64,000 bases of DNA from Comamonas thiooxydans (GCF_002157685.2 NZ_AP026738.1:1116001-1180000), one strand, 5' to 3'; counted from the first letter of the stretch, positions 28,280-38,462 are shown. The notes: generated from the sequence alone by a model not told the origin. Program-made: numbers and translations.

Positions 28280-29497
28280 ATGACCACCCTAGGAACCCCT
28301 CTCTCTCCCAATGCCACCAAAGTCATGCTGCTGGGCAGCGGCGAGCTGGGCAAGGAAGTGCTGATTGCGCTGCAGCGCCTGGGTGTGGAAACCATTGCCG
28401 TGGACCGCTATGAAAACGCGCCTGGCCAGCAGGTGGCCCACCATGCGCGCACCATCACCATGAGCGATCCGGCCCAGCTCAAGGCGCTGATCGAAGAGGT
28501 CAAGCCCGATCTGGTCGTACCCGAGATTGAAGCCATTGCCACACCCATGCTGGAAGAGCTGGAGGCCGCAGGCGTCATCACCTGCATTCCCACGGCCCGC
28601 GCCGCGCGTCTGACCATGGACCGTGAAGGTATTCGCCGTCTGGCTGCTGAAACCCTGGGTCTGCCCACCAGCCCCTATCGTTTCTGCGACTCCTTGGTCG
28701 AGCTGCAAGCCGCGATCGACGGCAGCGACGGCCAGCCCGCCATCGGCTATCCCTGCGTGGTCAAGCCCGTGATGAGCAGCTCTGGCAAGGGCCAGAGCAA
28801 GATCGACGGCCCTGCCGATGTGGCCAAGGCCTGGGATTACGCCATGGCCGGTGGCCGGGTCGCCAAGGGCCGAGTGATTGTCGAAGGCTTTATCGATTTC
28901 GACTACGAAATCACCCAGCTCACCGTGCGCGCCAAGGGTGCGGATGGCCAGATCGAAACCCATTTCTGCGACCCCGTGGGTCATATCCAGCAGGCCGGCG
29001 ACTATGTGGAAAGCTGGCAGCCTCACCCCATGCACCCTGCCGCGCTGGAGAAATCGCGCCAGATTGCCAAGGCCGTCACCGACGACTTGGGCGGCCTGGG
29101 CCTGTTTGGCGTGGAACTGTTTGTCAAGGGTGAGCAGGTCTGGTTCAGCGAAGTCTCGCCGCGTCCTCATGACACGGGTCTGGTGACGCTGTGCACGCAA
29201 TGGCAAAGCGAGTTCGAGTTGCATGCCCGCGCGATTCTGGGTCTGCCTGTGGATGCCAGCCTGCGCAATCCCGGTGCCAGTGCCGTGATTTACGGTGGTC
29301 AGGATGCCGAAGGCCTGGTGTTTGATGGTGTGGAGCAAGCCCTGGCAGTGCCCGGCACCGATCTGCGCCTCTTCGGCAAGCCCGAGAGTTTTGTCAAGCG
29401 TCGCATGGGCGTGGCCCTGGCGCGCGCCAGCGATGTGGAGCAGGCCCGCGTGAATGCCAAGCTGGCCGCCAGCAAGGTCAAGCCACGCCTGCCTTGA
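28280..29497 (+). CDS. purT: Formate-dependent phosphoribosylglycinamide formyltransferase
   Basis: This 405-residue ATP-grasp enzyme makes formyl-GAR from GAR, formate and ATP in purine synthesis. The N-terminus [20 protein letters not shown] aligns with that of E. coli PurT, so the ATG at 28280 (with AGGATGCAACC before it) is preferred to that at 28265. Further motifs are [30 protein letters not shown] and [13 protein letters not shown] terminator follows. Confidence 0.96.
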   Translation: MTTLGTPLSPNATKVMLLGSGELGKEVLIALQRLGVETIAVDRYENAPGQQVAHHARTITMSDPAQLKALIEEVKPDLVVPEIEAIATPMLEELEAAGVITCIPTARAARLTMDREGIRRLAAETLGLPTSPYRFCDSLVELQAAIDGSDGQPAIGYPCVVKPVMSSSGKGQSKIDGPADVAKAWDYAMAGGRVAKGRVIVEGFIDFDYEITQLTVRAKGADGQIETHFCDPVGHIQQAGDYVESWQPHPMHPAALEKSRQIAKAVTDDLGGLGLFGVELFVKGEQVWFSEVSPRPHDTGLVTLCTQWQSEFELHARAILGLPVDASLRNPGASAVIYGGQDAEGLVFDGVEQALAVPGTDLRLFGKPESFVKRRMGVALARASDVEQARVNAKLAASKVKPRLP

Positions 29498-29506
29498 GGG
29501 AATCAA

Positions 29507-29533
29507 AAAAAGGGCTTCTCAGGAAGCCCTTTT
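29507..29533. terminator. Bidirectional intrinsic terminator between purT and mscS
   Basis: GGGCTTC (29512-29518) and GAAGCCC (29523-29529) pair around TCAG, flanked by an A-run on the left and TTTT on the right. It serves the convergent genes purT and mscS. Confidence 0.9.
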
Positions 29534-29558
29534 GCATGAGGCCGGATATCGGTCGCTC

Positions 29559-30215
29559 TCAGCCCGAGGCAGCGGCGCTGCTGCCGGGAGTGGTGATGGC
29601 CATGGCGCAGGCTTCTTCCTGGCTGGTGGCCGGCGTGTTCTCCGTCACCACCGGCATGCCGCCTTTCCAGCGGCGAATGACGCGCTGGAAGATCAGGGAG
29701 TTGGGAATCTGCAGCAGATTGGGCATGCCCGCCGGTGCGCTGTCATCCTGCAAGGTGATGTAGAGCATATTGAGGTCGATCACGCGGCCCTTGGCTCCGG
29801 GCTTCTCGGCGGTGTCGAGCACCTCGATATAGTCGCCCAGCCTGAATGGGCCGACGGTGACGATCAGCAGCGCACAGAACAGGTTGGAGAGCACGCTCCA
29901 GGCCGCGAAGAAGGCAACCGCGCCCACGGTGGCAAAGCCGGTGAAGGCCGTCCAGAGCACGGTGGCCGACATGCCCAGGCGCTCCAGAATCGCTAGTATG
30001 GCGGCGGCGATGATGATCCAGCGAAACACGCCGCGCAACGGCATGAGCAGCTCATGCGGCAGGTCATAGGCCTTGCCTGCGCGCGAGATGATGCGCTTGA
30101 TGAGCCAGTTGATCAGCCAGGCCACCAGGATGATGAGAAAGATCTGAATCCCGGGAATCAGGATTTCAAGCCAGTCCTGCATCCAATCGGGCAGGTGCAT
30201 TTGAAGACGACGCAT
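29559..30215 (-). CDS. mscS: Small-conductance mechanosensitive channel, MscS family
   Basis: This 218-residue inner-membrane protein fits a short MscS channel that opens under osmotic down-shock. Transmembrane segments are at about residues 14-34, 52-70 and 75-100. The pore helix region reads GFATVGAVAFFAAWSVLSNLF, and the beta domain contains GPFRLGDYIEV. It is shorter than E. coli MscS (286 residues) at the C-terminal cage. Start at 30215; an internal Met six codons on is an alternative. Confidence 0.87.
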   Translation of the reverse strand: MRRLQMHLPDWMQDWLEILIPGIQIFLIILVAWLINWLIKRIISRAGKAYDLPHELLMPLRGVFRWIIIAAAILAILERLGMSATVLWTAFTGFATVGAVAFFAAWSVLSNLFCALLIVTVGPFRLGDYIEVLDTAEKPGAKGRVIDLNMLYITLQDDSAPAGMPNLLQIPNSLIFQRVIRRWKGGMPVVTENTPATSQEEACAMAITTPGSSAAASG

Positions 30216-30371
30216 AACCAGTCACTCGAGAAAAACGGCAGAGGTCAGACCCGAGGGGCCTGACAGGACAATGCGCCAATCCTAGCGTCTCTTGAGAGCG
30301 GAGCTGACAAGTGTCGACCTTGCAGGCTCCAGGCCGCAGCAGCCAGAGCCGCAACGCTGCCTGGCGAACTA

Positions 30372-31430
30372 CTAGATCTGTCTCTGCTCTATGGTGTCCA
30401 TCTGCATCTCGAAGCTGAAGAAGCGGTTGCGCCCTTGAGACTTGGCCGCGTACAGGGCTTCGTCGGCTCGCATCAGCATGGACTCGGCGCTGGTGTGCTC
30501 GTCGGGAATGCAGGTGGTAATCCCGCCGGAGAGGGTCAGCGGAATATCCTCGGTGGCTCCTGGCGGGCGAATCTTGAGGAACTTGAGCATTTGGCCGAGA
30601 GCACGTGCGAACGTCATCGAGCCGGAGCGCGGGGTATTGGGCAGGATCATGGCAAACTCTTCACCGCCATAACGTGCGGCGATGTCGCGCGGGCGCACGC
30701 AGACTTCGCGCAGCAGACGCCCGACCTGCTTGAGGCATTCGTCACCCTGGACATGGCCGTAGGTATCGTTGAAGTGCTTGAAGTGATCGAGGTCGCAAAG
30801 CATCAGCGTCAGCGGCCTGCTCTCGCGCCTTGCCGCAGCAATTTCGGCATGCAGCATGCGATCGAGGCCTCGACGATTGACCAGACCCGTGAGCGCATCG
30901 AGCTCCACCATTTCGTTGAGCTTTTGATTCGCCAGATGCAGCTCTGCAGAGACCGTGACCAGGCGACGGCGCATGTCCAGCAGGCGGCGCATGGCGCGCA
31001 GCTTGGCGACCAGCACAATGGGTTTGACGGGTTTGACTAGGTAATCGTCGCCGCCCGCCTCAATACCGCGCCAGACGTCCAGATCGTTGTCCAGGCCGGA
31101 GAGAAAGATGATGGGTGTCCACTCGCCGGGCTCGGCCTCGCGCAGCTGACGCGCGACCCAGTAGCCGTCTTCGCCGGGGAGGCGGATGTCCAGCAGCACC
31201 AGATCGGGTCTTTCGCTGCGAAACAGTGCCAGCGCGGTGCGGCCGTTTTCGGCTTCCAGCACTTGTGTCACACCGGCCTGGCGCAGTTCGGTCACCAGAG
31301 CAGCTCGCATGACTGCCTGATCCTCGACGACCAGTACGGAGAACGGCGTTGCAGAATCGGGTGACGAGAACCGTGCCCCGCTGGATTCGATGGCAGACAA
31401 AGCTGATGCAGAAGATGGCAGAGCTGTCAT
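30372..31430 (-). CDS. REC-GGDEF response regulator, diguanylate cyclase
   Basis: This 352-residue protein has an N-terminal receiver domain (about residues 30-150; VLVVEDQ, phospho-acceptor Asp in LVLLDIRLPGEDGY, KPVKPI) and a C-terminal GGDEF domain with an active-site YGGEEFAMILP. It should make cyclic di-GMP when phosphorylated, as in the PleD/WspR class. The allosteric RxxD site is not obvious at the expected position. No histidine kinase gene is nearby, so the partner is unlinked. Confidence 0.92.
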   Translation of the reverse strand: MTALPSSASALSAIESSGARFSSPDSATPFSVLVVEDQAVMRAALVTELRQAGVTQVLEAENGRTALALFRSERPDLVLLDIRLPGEDGYWVARQLREAEPGEWTPIIFLSGLDNDLDVWRGIEAGGDDYLVKPVKPIVLVAKLRAMRRLLDMRRRLVTVSAELHLANQKLNEMVELDALTGLVNRRGLDRMLHAEIAAARRESRPLTLMLCDLDHFKHFNDTYGHVQGDECLKQVGRLLREVCVRPRDIAARYGGEEFAMILPNTPRSGSMTFARALGQMLKFLKIRPPGATEDIPLTLSGGITTCIPDEHTSAESMLMRADEALYAAKSQGRNRFFSFEMQMDTIEQRQI

Positions 31431-31543
31431 GGGAGGAAGATCAGGGTCGGACGCATCTGTAGTTCAGGCATGTGCCGGGAAATATATTGTTACTTTATAC
31501 GCCGGTTTTGAGCAACAGGCTTTGTGAATGGTCACGGAGATAC

Positions 31544-32572
31544 TCAGGCCAATTCCAGGGTGGAGTGCGCCTTGCTGCTTTCATCGTGCCAGATGACAAA
31601 AGTCTGTGCCGCCGAGCACAGCGTCGTCGCGCCCAGCTGATCAATGAAGCGACAGGCTGCAAACCGTGCCGATCTGGCCTCATAGGCCGACACCCATTGC
31701 TGGCGTGCAGCTCGGGAGGCCTCAGGCTGGGGCCAGCGTCTTTCCTGGGTGGACAGGCCATTCAGGCCCATGCGCCAGGGTTTGCCGCTGACGCGGGCGC
31801 GAAAGCACTGCTGCTGATGGCACAGCATGGCATACAGCGGGTCCACTTCCAGCAGCTGGAACAGCTTCTGAACCTCTGCGCAGGAAGGACTGAATTCGGT
31901 GTGAGTGACGATGACGCGCAAGCCCTTGGGCGTTTCGTAGACGCGCAGGCCCCAATCCGGGTGCCCGGCTGCAAAAGCCTGAACCTTTGCCAGCGCGGCA
32001 TCGATGGGCGGTGGCTGCAGGGCTTCGGCGCGTAGCGTCTGGCGGGCATGCAACCATTGCTTCAGGCCCGACCAGAAAACCAGGCCGATGCTGGCTACCA
32101 GCAGCATCAACAGTGCCGCACCCAGACTCCAGGTCAGCGGGGTCACCCACAGCCAGGGCAGGGCCAGCGCCAGTAGCAGCGACGAGATAATAGGGAACCG
32201 GGCAGGCTTTTTCTGCCGCGGAAAGTCGATGTCGGCAATGGCCACGTTCTCTGTGTTCAGGCAATGTGCGCCATAGCTGTTGCGGGTCATGACGGATTCG
32301 TCGCGCCGCTCCAGCACCTCTTCGCGAATGGGCGTGCCGCCCTCCAGCCCGTATTCACCACGCCACTCCATGCGCTCGAACTCCGCATCGAGGTGGCGTT
32401 GGGCGGGTGCGGCCAGCACGGCGTCCAGCGCTTCCTGGGCCCGTTGCTGCGCATGGTTCTCTGCTTCCTGCTGGCTGTGGTCGGACCAGCCCCAACGCTG
32501 GACGGTCGCGCCGTGGCGTTGGCCGGTTGCATGGCGCAGCCGCGCTTGTGCCCAGTATTGAGGGATATGCAT
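31544..32572 (-). CDS. Membrane protein, 342 aa, function unknown
   Basis: I do not recognise a named family. The N-terminal 120 residues are soluble and rich in Gln/His/Arg (HSQQEAENHAQQRAQEALDA looks helical), two adjacent transmembrane segments lie at about residues 128-147 and 150-170 (ISSLLLALALPWLWVTPLTW), and a Cys-containing soluble domain follows (PSCAEVQKLFQLLEVDPLYA, AACRFIDQLGATTLCS). Coding is supported by normal codon use throughout its length and low plausibility of the opposite strand. Confidence 0.72.
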   Translation of the reverse strand: MHIPQYWAQARLRHATGQRHGATVQRWGWSDHSQQEAENHAQQRAQEALDAVLAAPAQRHLDAEFERMEWRGEYGLEGGTPIREEVLERRDESVMTRNSYGAHCLNTENVAIADIDFPRQKKPARFPIISSLLLALALPWLWVTPLTWSLGAALLMLLVASIGLVFWSGLKQWLHARQTLRAEALQPPPIDAALAKVQAFAAGHPDWGLRVYETPKGLRVIVTHTEFSPSCAEVQKLFQLLEVDPLYAMLCHQQQCFRARVSGKPWRMGLNGLSTQERRWPQPEASRAARQQWVSAYEARSARFAACRFIDQLGATTLCSAAQTFVIWHDESSKAHSTLELA

Positions 32573-32630
32573 GGTGAGCCAGTATAGCCATGGGCCGTGA
32601 CCAGCCTGTTTTGTGCATCACATATGAAAA

Positions 32631-32666
32631 CAGCTGCCAGCCTTTGCTGGTGAAGGCGGCTGCTAT
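32631..32666. repeat. Family A-like intergenic repeat
   Basis: CAGCTGCCAGCCTTTGCTGG followed by AAGGCGGCTGCTAT is a divergent copy in which CCTT and AAGG pair. It lies in the 160-base gap between the 31544 gene and the amidotransferase gene. Confidence 0.45.
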
Positions 32667-32733
32667 TGTTCGGGAAGCGATGAGGCTTGCTGTTCGCGGC
32701 GTGGGGCCTTGGCTTGCGCGGCTGAGCAGGCTC

Positions 32734-33570
32734 TCAGGATTGAATGGGCGCGAACGGCAGGTAATCGATCTGCGTGCCACGCACGACGATCGCCGTCGAC
32801 TCGGGCACCTGTGCCCAGGCCTGAGGCAGATCAACCAGCGGTTCGGACACGATCAGATACGCATCGTCACCAACGGCCGCGATGCGCGGGTCGTCGGGGT
32901 ACAGCGCGTGAAGATGCTTGAAGGAGGTGCTGTGATAGAGCGAGCGCGGCGACTGGCCCTCGCTCGCGTAGCGCACGGCCACCAGTTGCTCGCCATCGCT
33001 GGCACACACGGTCATGCTCAGCGGGTGTGCTATTCCGTGCCTGAGCGCCGTGGCCTCCACAAAGCCCGCCATGCGCGCAATGGCCGGCACGGGAGTGTGC
33101 TCCAGCCCGAAACTCATGGCCAGAAGGAACATGGTCTCCGAGTCCGTAGAGCCTTCCAGCGAGGTGAAGAATTGCGGATCGATGGCCACGAGCAGATCGC
33201 GCCGTACCAGGGGAAAGTCCTCGATCATGCCGTTGTGCATGAACATCCAGCGCCGGTGGCGGAAGGGGTGGCAGTTGGTCTCCTGCACCGGCGTATGCGT
33301 TGCCGCGCGAACATGCGCCAGAAACATGGGCGCCGACACGGCACGCGATAGTTCGCGCAGGTTGTGATCGTGCCAGGCCGGCTGGATGCTGCGATAGCGA
33401 AAGGGCATATCGTGCGGATGCTGGTACCAGCCCAGTCCGAAGCCATCGCCATTGGTCGTCGTCGCTCCGAATCTCGAATGCAGGCTTTGGTCGATCAGCG
33501 AATGGCGCGCGTGGAACAGCATTGTTTCCAGGGAAACAGGATTGCCCGTATAGGCCAGCCAGCGACACAT
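32734..33570 (-). CDS. Class II glutamine amidotransferase, YafJ type
   Basis: This 278-residue protein has the N-terminal nucleophile cysteine at position 2 (MCRWLAYTG), GDGFGLGWY, AHVRAATHTPVQETNCHPF and FMHNGMI, all typical of class II glutamine amidotransferases of the YafJ/EgtC group. No synthase partner domain is fused or adjacent, so the acceptor is unknown. The start at 33570 has AAGGAGATC before it. It lies beside the decayed lysS copy. Confidence 0.9.
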   Translation of the reverse strand: MCRWLAYTGNPVSLETMLFHARHSLIDQSLHSRFGATTTNGDGFGLGWYQHPHDMPFRYRSIQPAWHDHNLRELSRAVSAPMFLAHVRAATHTPVQETNCHPFRHRRWMFMHNGMIEDFPLVRRDLLVAIDPQFFTSLEGSTDSETMFLLAMSFGLEHTPVPAIARMAGFVEATALRHGIAHPLSMTVCASDGEQLVAVRYASEGQSPRSLYHSTSFKHLHALYPDDPRIAAVGDDAYLIVSEPLVDLPQAWAQVPESTAIVVRGTQIDYLPFAPIQS

Positions 33571-33654
33571 GGCGATCTCCTTGTAGACAAGAAGCCATGA
33601 TTGACCCGATCGGCTTCAGGCGCTACCCGGGCAAAGCCTGCACTTCGCTGATTC

Positions 33655-33738
33655 TTTGATAGCGCATAGCGCTTGTTCAGCTTGATTTTTAGGGACTAGA
33701 GACCCTAAAAATCTCACCCATCAAGCGCTGGCAGCTAT
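33655..33738. repeat. Family A repeat with internal hairpin
   Basis: ATAGCGCTTG on the left and CAAGCGCTGGCAGCTAT (33722-33738) on the right bracket a perfect 11-bp stem GATTTTTAGGG/CCCTAAAAATC (33684-33694 with 33703-33713). It sits just downstream of the decayed lysS copy and could act as its terminator. Confidence 0.5.
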
Positions 33739-33750
33739 CGATTTTCGGGC

Positions 33751-34369
<619 letters not shown>

Positions 34370-34504
34370 GGATGGGCGCAGCCTGCAGGCTGGTGAGCGT
34401 AGGAAACAGACCCTGGATCGTCAATGCGCTGCCAGAGGCCAAAACCCATGGTTTTAGTTTTTTTACGAGGTAGAGCACATTGCGATGGCAATGCAAAAAC
34501 AGGA

Positions 34505-35191
34505 GCTGCTGGCCTCGAGGAACTCAAGGAAATTGCGCTCGGTGGAAGCGAAGAGTTGACCGGCAACATACGCCTGACGGCACCAGCGCCGTTTGGGAGG
34601 AAGTACGTCGCAGCCGCGATCACGGAGTTCAGCCGCTTGCACCCCCGGGTCGGCTTTGATTTGCGCCTGTCCGATCAGGTACAGGACCTGTACAGCGGTG
34701 ACTTCGATTTGGCTATCCGCATGGGAGAGCTCGCCGATTCGCGCCTGCTCGCCCGGCGTGTTGCGGACAATCGATGCATCCTTGTCGCTTTGCCGGCCTT
34801 CCTCGAAGCACAAGGCCACCCCCAACGCCCTGAAGACCTGGAGCGGCTGAACTGCCTGATGTTCGCCTATCCGGGGCTGCTGCAGAACACCTGGCCATTG
34901 CGCAAGGGCCGGCGCGAAAAACCCGTGACCATCAACGGAACGTTCTGTAGTGACAACGGTGAGGTATTGCGGGAATGGTGCATGGCCGGCCTGGGGATTT
35001 CGCTGCGCGAGACATGGGACGTACACGACGAACTGCGTAGCGGCCAGTTGGTGCGCGTGCTCCTCGAATGGGAGGGTGTGGCCTCCAAAATCAGCCTGGT
35101 TCGAGCGCGCCGGGAACCGGTGCCGCGGCGCCTGACCGCGTTCAGCGATTTCCTGGCCGCACGATGGCAGCAAGCCCCCTGGGATACCTGA
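34505..35191 (+). pseudogene. 5'-truncated LysR-type regulator fragment
   Basis: The reading frame encodes the effector-binding domain of a LysR regulator (ELTGNIRLTAPAPFGRKYVA, HPRVGFDLRLSDQVQDL, FDLAIRMGEL, GLGISLRETWDV) but the whole N-terminal helix-turn-helix is absent. Homology starts near 34505. An ATG at 34424 would open the frame inside what looks like the leader of the decayed lysS copy, giving a chimeric start. It cannot bind DNA as a normal LysR protein does. The break marks one edge of an insertion or rearrangement. Confidence 0.8.
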
Positions 35192-35283
35192 GCCCAAATC
35201 ATCGCGAACAGGCTGCCTGAAGCAGAGTCTGAAAGCAAACCTGGTGACCCTACCAGGCCTTTGCCAGTCGACTGACGTTTAAT

Positions 35284-36225
35284 CTATTTCACTAGGCTGC
35301 GATAAACCGGTGCCTGGATGGCCAGCGATTCCGCAACAAAATCGACAAATGCCCGCACCTTGGGACTCACGATTCGCCAGCGAGGAAAAATGGCGAAAAC
35401 CGGCATCGGTTCAACCTTGAATTCCGGCAGGATATGAATGAGTGAATTGACGTCTTCTGCCTGCTCCGCGAAGAAGGACGGTATCCACCCGATCCCCGCG
35501 CCTTCCCGAACGGCATGCAGGATCGCAATCATGTCATTAACCAGCAATCTCGGTTTGATGGCGGCCGGTTGCATCCCCGTGAAATTAACCCAGGGTGATG
35601 TCCCGTTTGCCCAATGCTTGTCGACGATTTCGTGTTTGATCAAATCGGCAAACGACTGCGGAGTCCCGCATCGGGCAATGTACCCGGAACTTGCATACAG
35701 GCGCAGATTGATCTCTGCGACTCGCCGGGCAGCAAAGCTCGAATCAGCCAGTGTTCCTGCCGTGATCTGAACATCCCAATCGTGGGTTGAAAGATTGGCG
35801 AAGTCCTTCAATTCCAAAACCACGTCAATCTTCGGAAAGTGCGTAAGGAATTTAGGGAGGAGTGGAATAAGCAACGAATGCCCCAGCCAGTAGGTAGCCT
35901 GCACCGTGAGCACCCCGCGCGCAGTTTCGGTCGCGCTGGCCACCGCATCGGTTGCCTCATCGATTTCCGCCAGTATCCGAAAGGCACGCTCGGCAAACAG
36001 CACGCCGGCTTCGGTCAGTACCACCCGTCGCCCGTTGCGCGCAAGCAAGGGGGTTCCCAAACTGCTCTCCAGCCGCGCCACGTCGCGGCTGACCGTTGAC
36101 TTCGGTTTGCCAAGTCTCTTCGCCGCTCCTGTGATGCCCGCGGCCCTCGCGACTTCCGCGAACACACGCAACTGGTTGAGATCGTCAATCAACAATTGTT
36201 CGCCCATGTGAACCTTAAGTTCCAT
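35284..36225 (-). CDS. LysR-family transcriptional regulator
   Basis: This 313-residue regulator has an N-terminal helix-turn-helix (LRVFAEVARAAGITGAAKRL, then KPKSTVSRDVARLE) and an effector domain. It is divergent from an MFS transporter gene 120 bases away, the usual layout of a LysR regulator and its target. Codon use is more AT-rich than in the surrounding housekeeping genes, suggesting acquisition. ATG at 36225 is used; a Met six codons on is possible. Confidence 0.9.
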   Translation of the reverse strand: MELKVHMGEQLLIDDLNQLRVFAEVARAAGITGAAKRLGKPKSTVSRDVARLESSLGTPLLARNGRRVVLTEAGVLFAERAFRILAEIDEATDAVASATETARGVLTVQATYWLGHSLLIPLLPKFLTHFPKIDVVLELKDFANLSTHDWDVQITAGTLADSSFAARRVAEINLRLYASSGYIARCGTPQSFADLIKHEIVDKHWANGTSPWVNFTGMQPAAIKPRLLVNDMIAILHAVREGAGIGWIPSFFAEQAEDVNSLIHILPEFKVEPMPVFAIFPRWRIVSPKVRAFVDFVAESLAIQAPVYRSLVK

Positions 36226-36345
36226 TTTTCAGGATTGTTCATACGGATGCACTAGCGTAACACTATATGCGTTTTACTTTTATCGATATGACATTCCCCC
36301 ATCCATCAAAAACACCTCAGCCCCCTGCGACAGAGAAAACATGAC

Positions 36346-37551
36346 ATGAGAGAAACTGGAATATCAGTAGAAGATGTAGCTTCTGGAAATGATGAGAAAT
36401 CCCGGGGCGGTATCCGTTGGCCTCTCATAGCGCTGGCGTTCGCGACCTTTGGTATCGGAACGACGGAATTCGGGCCGATGGGTTTTTTGCCGTCTATCGC
36501 AGATGACCTGCAGATATCGATTCCGAAGGCGGGGCAGATTGTCAGCATGTACGCCATTGGCGTTATGGTGACTGGCCCAATAATGACCCTGCTGCTAATG
36601 CGCCTGAGAATGCGCACTGCCTTGATGATTGCGATGGTGATTTTTACTCTCGGCAATCTGCTGTCGGCATTGGCACCCGGCTATACGACACTGCTACTCG
36701 CGAGGCTTCTGACCAGCTTCAATCATGGTGCATTCATCGGGTTGGGTTCTATCATGGCCGCGAGCCTGGTCCCCCCACACCGTAAAGCCAGTGCAATTGC
36801 CATGATGTTTATGGGAATAACGATTGCGAATATCGGCGGTGTCCCTGCTGCAACCTGGATTGGCCAATATATCAACTGGCGCTGGGCATTTGCCGGCACT
36901 GCCGGCCTGGGATTTCTCGCCATTGCGGCACTCTGGTTGACGCTGCCAATGGGCGCCCCAGGAAAAGTACCCAATGTCAGGCAAGAATTGCACGTTCTGG
37001 CCCGGCCATCAGTGCTCATCGCGATTGCCACCTCCGCGACGGGGTCCGCTGCGATGTTTACTCTCTATACCTATATCGCTCCCATACTGATCAATATTAC
37101 CGGTGCCTCAAAATACTTCATCACCGTCGCTCTTGTTCTAACCGGCGTTGGATTTACCATTGGAAACGGGATCGGTGGCCGTCTCGCGGACTGGTCCATC
37201 GATAAGGCGACGCGCATCATACTCGGCACGCTGGTTGTCATCATGCTCGCCATGCCGCTCGCACTTCCAAACCATCTCTTTACTGCATTCGCTTTGCTGA
37301 TATGGGGCGCCGCAAGCTTCGCCATCGTCCCCCCCATGCAGACCAGGGTCATGCAATCGGCATCTGAGGCACCAGGGCTTGCAGCGTCAATCAATGCTGG
37401 CGCATTTAACTTTGGCAATGCCGTAGGTGCGGTGGTTGGTGGTGGTGTCATCAGCCTGAATCTCGGCTATGACGCAGTTCCCGTTGCCGGCGGGATCCTC
37501 GCGCTGAGCAGCTTGATACTTGCCATGCTCGGCCGGGAACATACCGGTTAA
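36346..37551 (+). CDS. MFS transporter, DHA1/AraJ-like efflux protein
   Basis: This 401-residue protein has the 12-helix pattern of the major facilitator superfamily. The first helix PLIALAFATFGIGTTEFGPMG and the loop LLMRLRMRTALM fit the AraJ/YdhP (DHA1) group of small-molecule or sugar efflux proteins. The substrate is unknown. The gene has lower GC and different codon use from the neighbours and forms a divergent pair with the LysR gene on the other strand. The ribosome site (GAGAAAACATGAC) is weak. Confidence 0.9.
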   Translation: MRETGISVEDVASGNDEKSRGGIRWPLIALAFATFGIGTTEFGPMGFLPSIADDLQISIPKAGQIVSMYAIGVMVTGPIMTLLLMRLRMRTALMIAMVIFTLGNLLSALAPGYTTLLLARLLTSFNHGAFIGLGSIMAASLVPPHRKASAIAMMFMGITIANIGGVPAATWIGQYINWRWAFAGTAGLGFLAIAALWLTLPMGAPGKVPNVRQELHVLARPSVLIAIATSATGSAAMFTLYTYIAPILINITGASKYFITVALVLTGVGFTIGNGIGGRLADWSIDKATRIILGTLVVIMLAMPLALPNHLFTAFALLIWGAASFAIVPPMQTRVMQSASEAPGLAASINAGAFNFGNAVGAVVGGGVISLNLGYDAVPVAGGILALSSLILAMLGREHTG

Positions 37552-37608
37552 TCAAGAATGAAGCACCTCATCTGCTAAGCCCGCTGTTCGTCTGATGATC
37601 CAACGGTC

Positions 37609-37731
37609 CTATCGGCGGGCTGCTCGGGACGTTTGCAGGAACAGCTTGCGGTAACGGCATTCGGCGGTCAGAGGCACCACCGGATTCCCCTGCACGCACA
37701 AGGCTAGTTCCACATCGAGCCGGACATACAT
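37609..37731 (-). other. Possible gene remnant beside the IS element
   Basis: The gap of about 190 bases between the MFS gene and the IS holds an open frame of 40 codons on - (MYVRLDVELALCVQG start). It begins 13 bases from the IS end. I recognise no family; it may be the tail of a gene cut by the insertion or chance. Confidence 0.25.
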
Positions 37732-37744
37732 GCGCTCCGCCTAG

Positions 37745-38462
37745 GGCGTGTCATCAATTGAGCCAGGTGATAGCGCCGACCAAGTGCACGGCTCCCAGGA
37801 ATGCTGCGGCGGTTTTGTCGTAGCGCGTGGCAATGGCTCGGTACTGCTTGAGGCGGGCAAAGAAGTTTTCGATCAGGTGCCGTGCCTTGTACAGATGCCG
37901 GTCGTAGTCACGCTGGATCTTGCGGGTGCGCAGGCAAGGAATGACCACTGTCTTGCCCATCTCCAGCAGTGGCCGCACGACCCGCTCGTGAGCATCGTAG
38001 GCCTTGTCGGCAATGAGCGTATGAGCCGCATTGCCCGACAGCAAGGCATCCGCACCTTCGAGGTCACTGGCCTGTCCAGGCGTCAGATGAAACCCCGTCG
38101 GGTTGCCCAGAGCATCGACCGTAGCGTGAATCTTGGTGCTCAAGCCCCCTCGGCTGCGTCCAATCGCTTGCGCGAGCGCCCCCCTTTGGCTCCAGCGCAT
38201 GTGGCGAAGGTGCACCACCCGGAAGTCCCCGAAGCGCTCGGGCAGGTCACGCCAGGGAATGCCTGCGCGATAGCGGTACAGCACCGCGTCAATGAACAGA
38301 CGGTTGTCCCGCGCCGTTGCTCCGGCAAGGCCGGTCCGCCCGGGCAGCAAGTCCTTAATGCGTTCCCATTGGTCGTCTCGCAGAGCGTAGCGGCGTTTCA
38401 TTGGCTTGGCTGATTTCTACTCCAGCTTCCAACGCTTCTGTCAGTGCGATTGATGACACGCC
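37745..38462 (-). mobile_element. IS5-family element with internal deletion
   Basis: Terminal inverted repeats GGCGTGTCATCAAT (37745-37758) and ATTGATGACACGCC (38449-38462) match perfectly over 14 bases. CTAG stands on both outer sides (37741-37744 and 38463-38466) and is a likely target duplication. The element is about 718 bases, roughly 130-150 shorter than usual IS5 relatives, in agreement with the deletion in its transposase gene. Confidence 0.9.
37754..38401 (-). pseudogene. IS5-family transposase lacking part of the DDE core
   Basis: The 215-residue frame starts like IS5 transposases (MKRRYALRDDQWERIKDLLP, YRYRAGIPWRDLPERFGDFRVVH) and ends like them (DKAYDAHE, RHLIENFFARLKQYR). In intact relatives the text between RWS and QAIGRSKGG contains about 45-55 residues, including the first catalytic Asp in DSTIVRAHQ. 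Here RWSQRGALAQAIGRSRGG joins directly, so that Asp is missing while the frame stays open. The protein should be inactive; the ends could still be moved by a full-length relative. Confidence 0.85.

Noticed and set aside
36226..36345. T-N11-A type LysR binding box between the LysR and MFS genes
   Set aside because: Several weak matches exist, none clearly symmetrical; I could not pick one.
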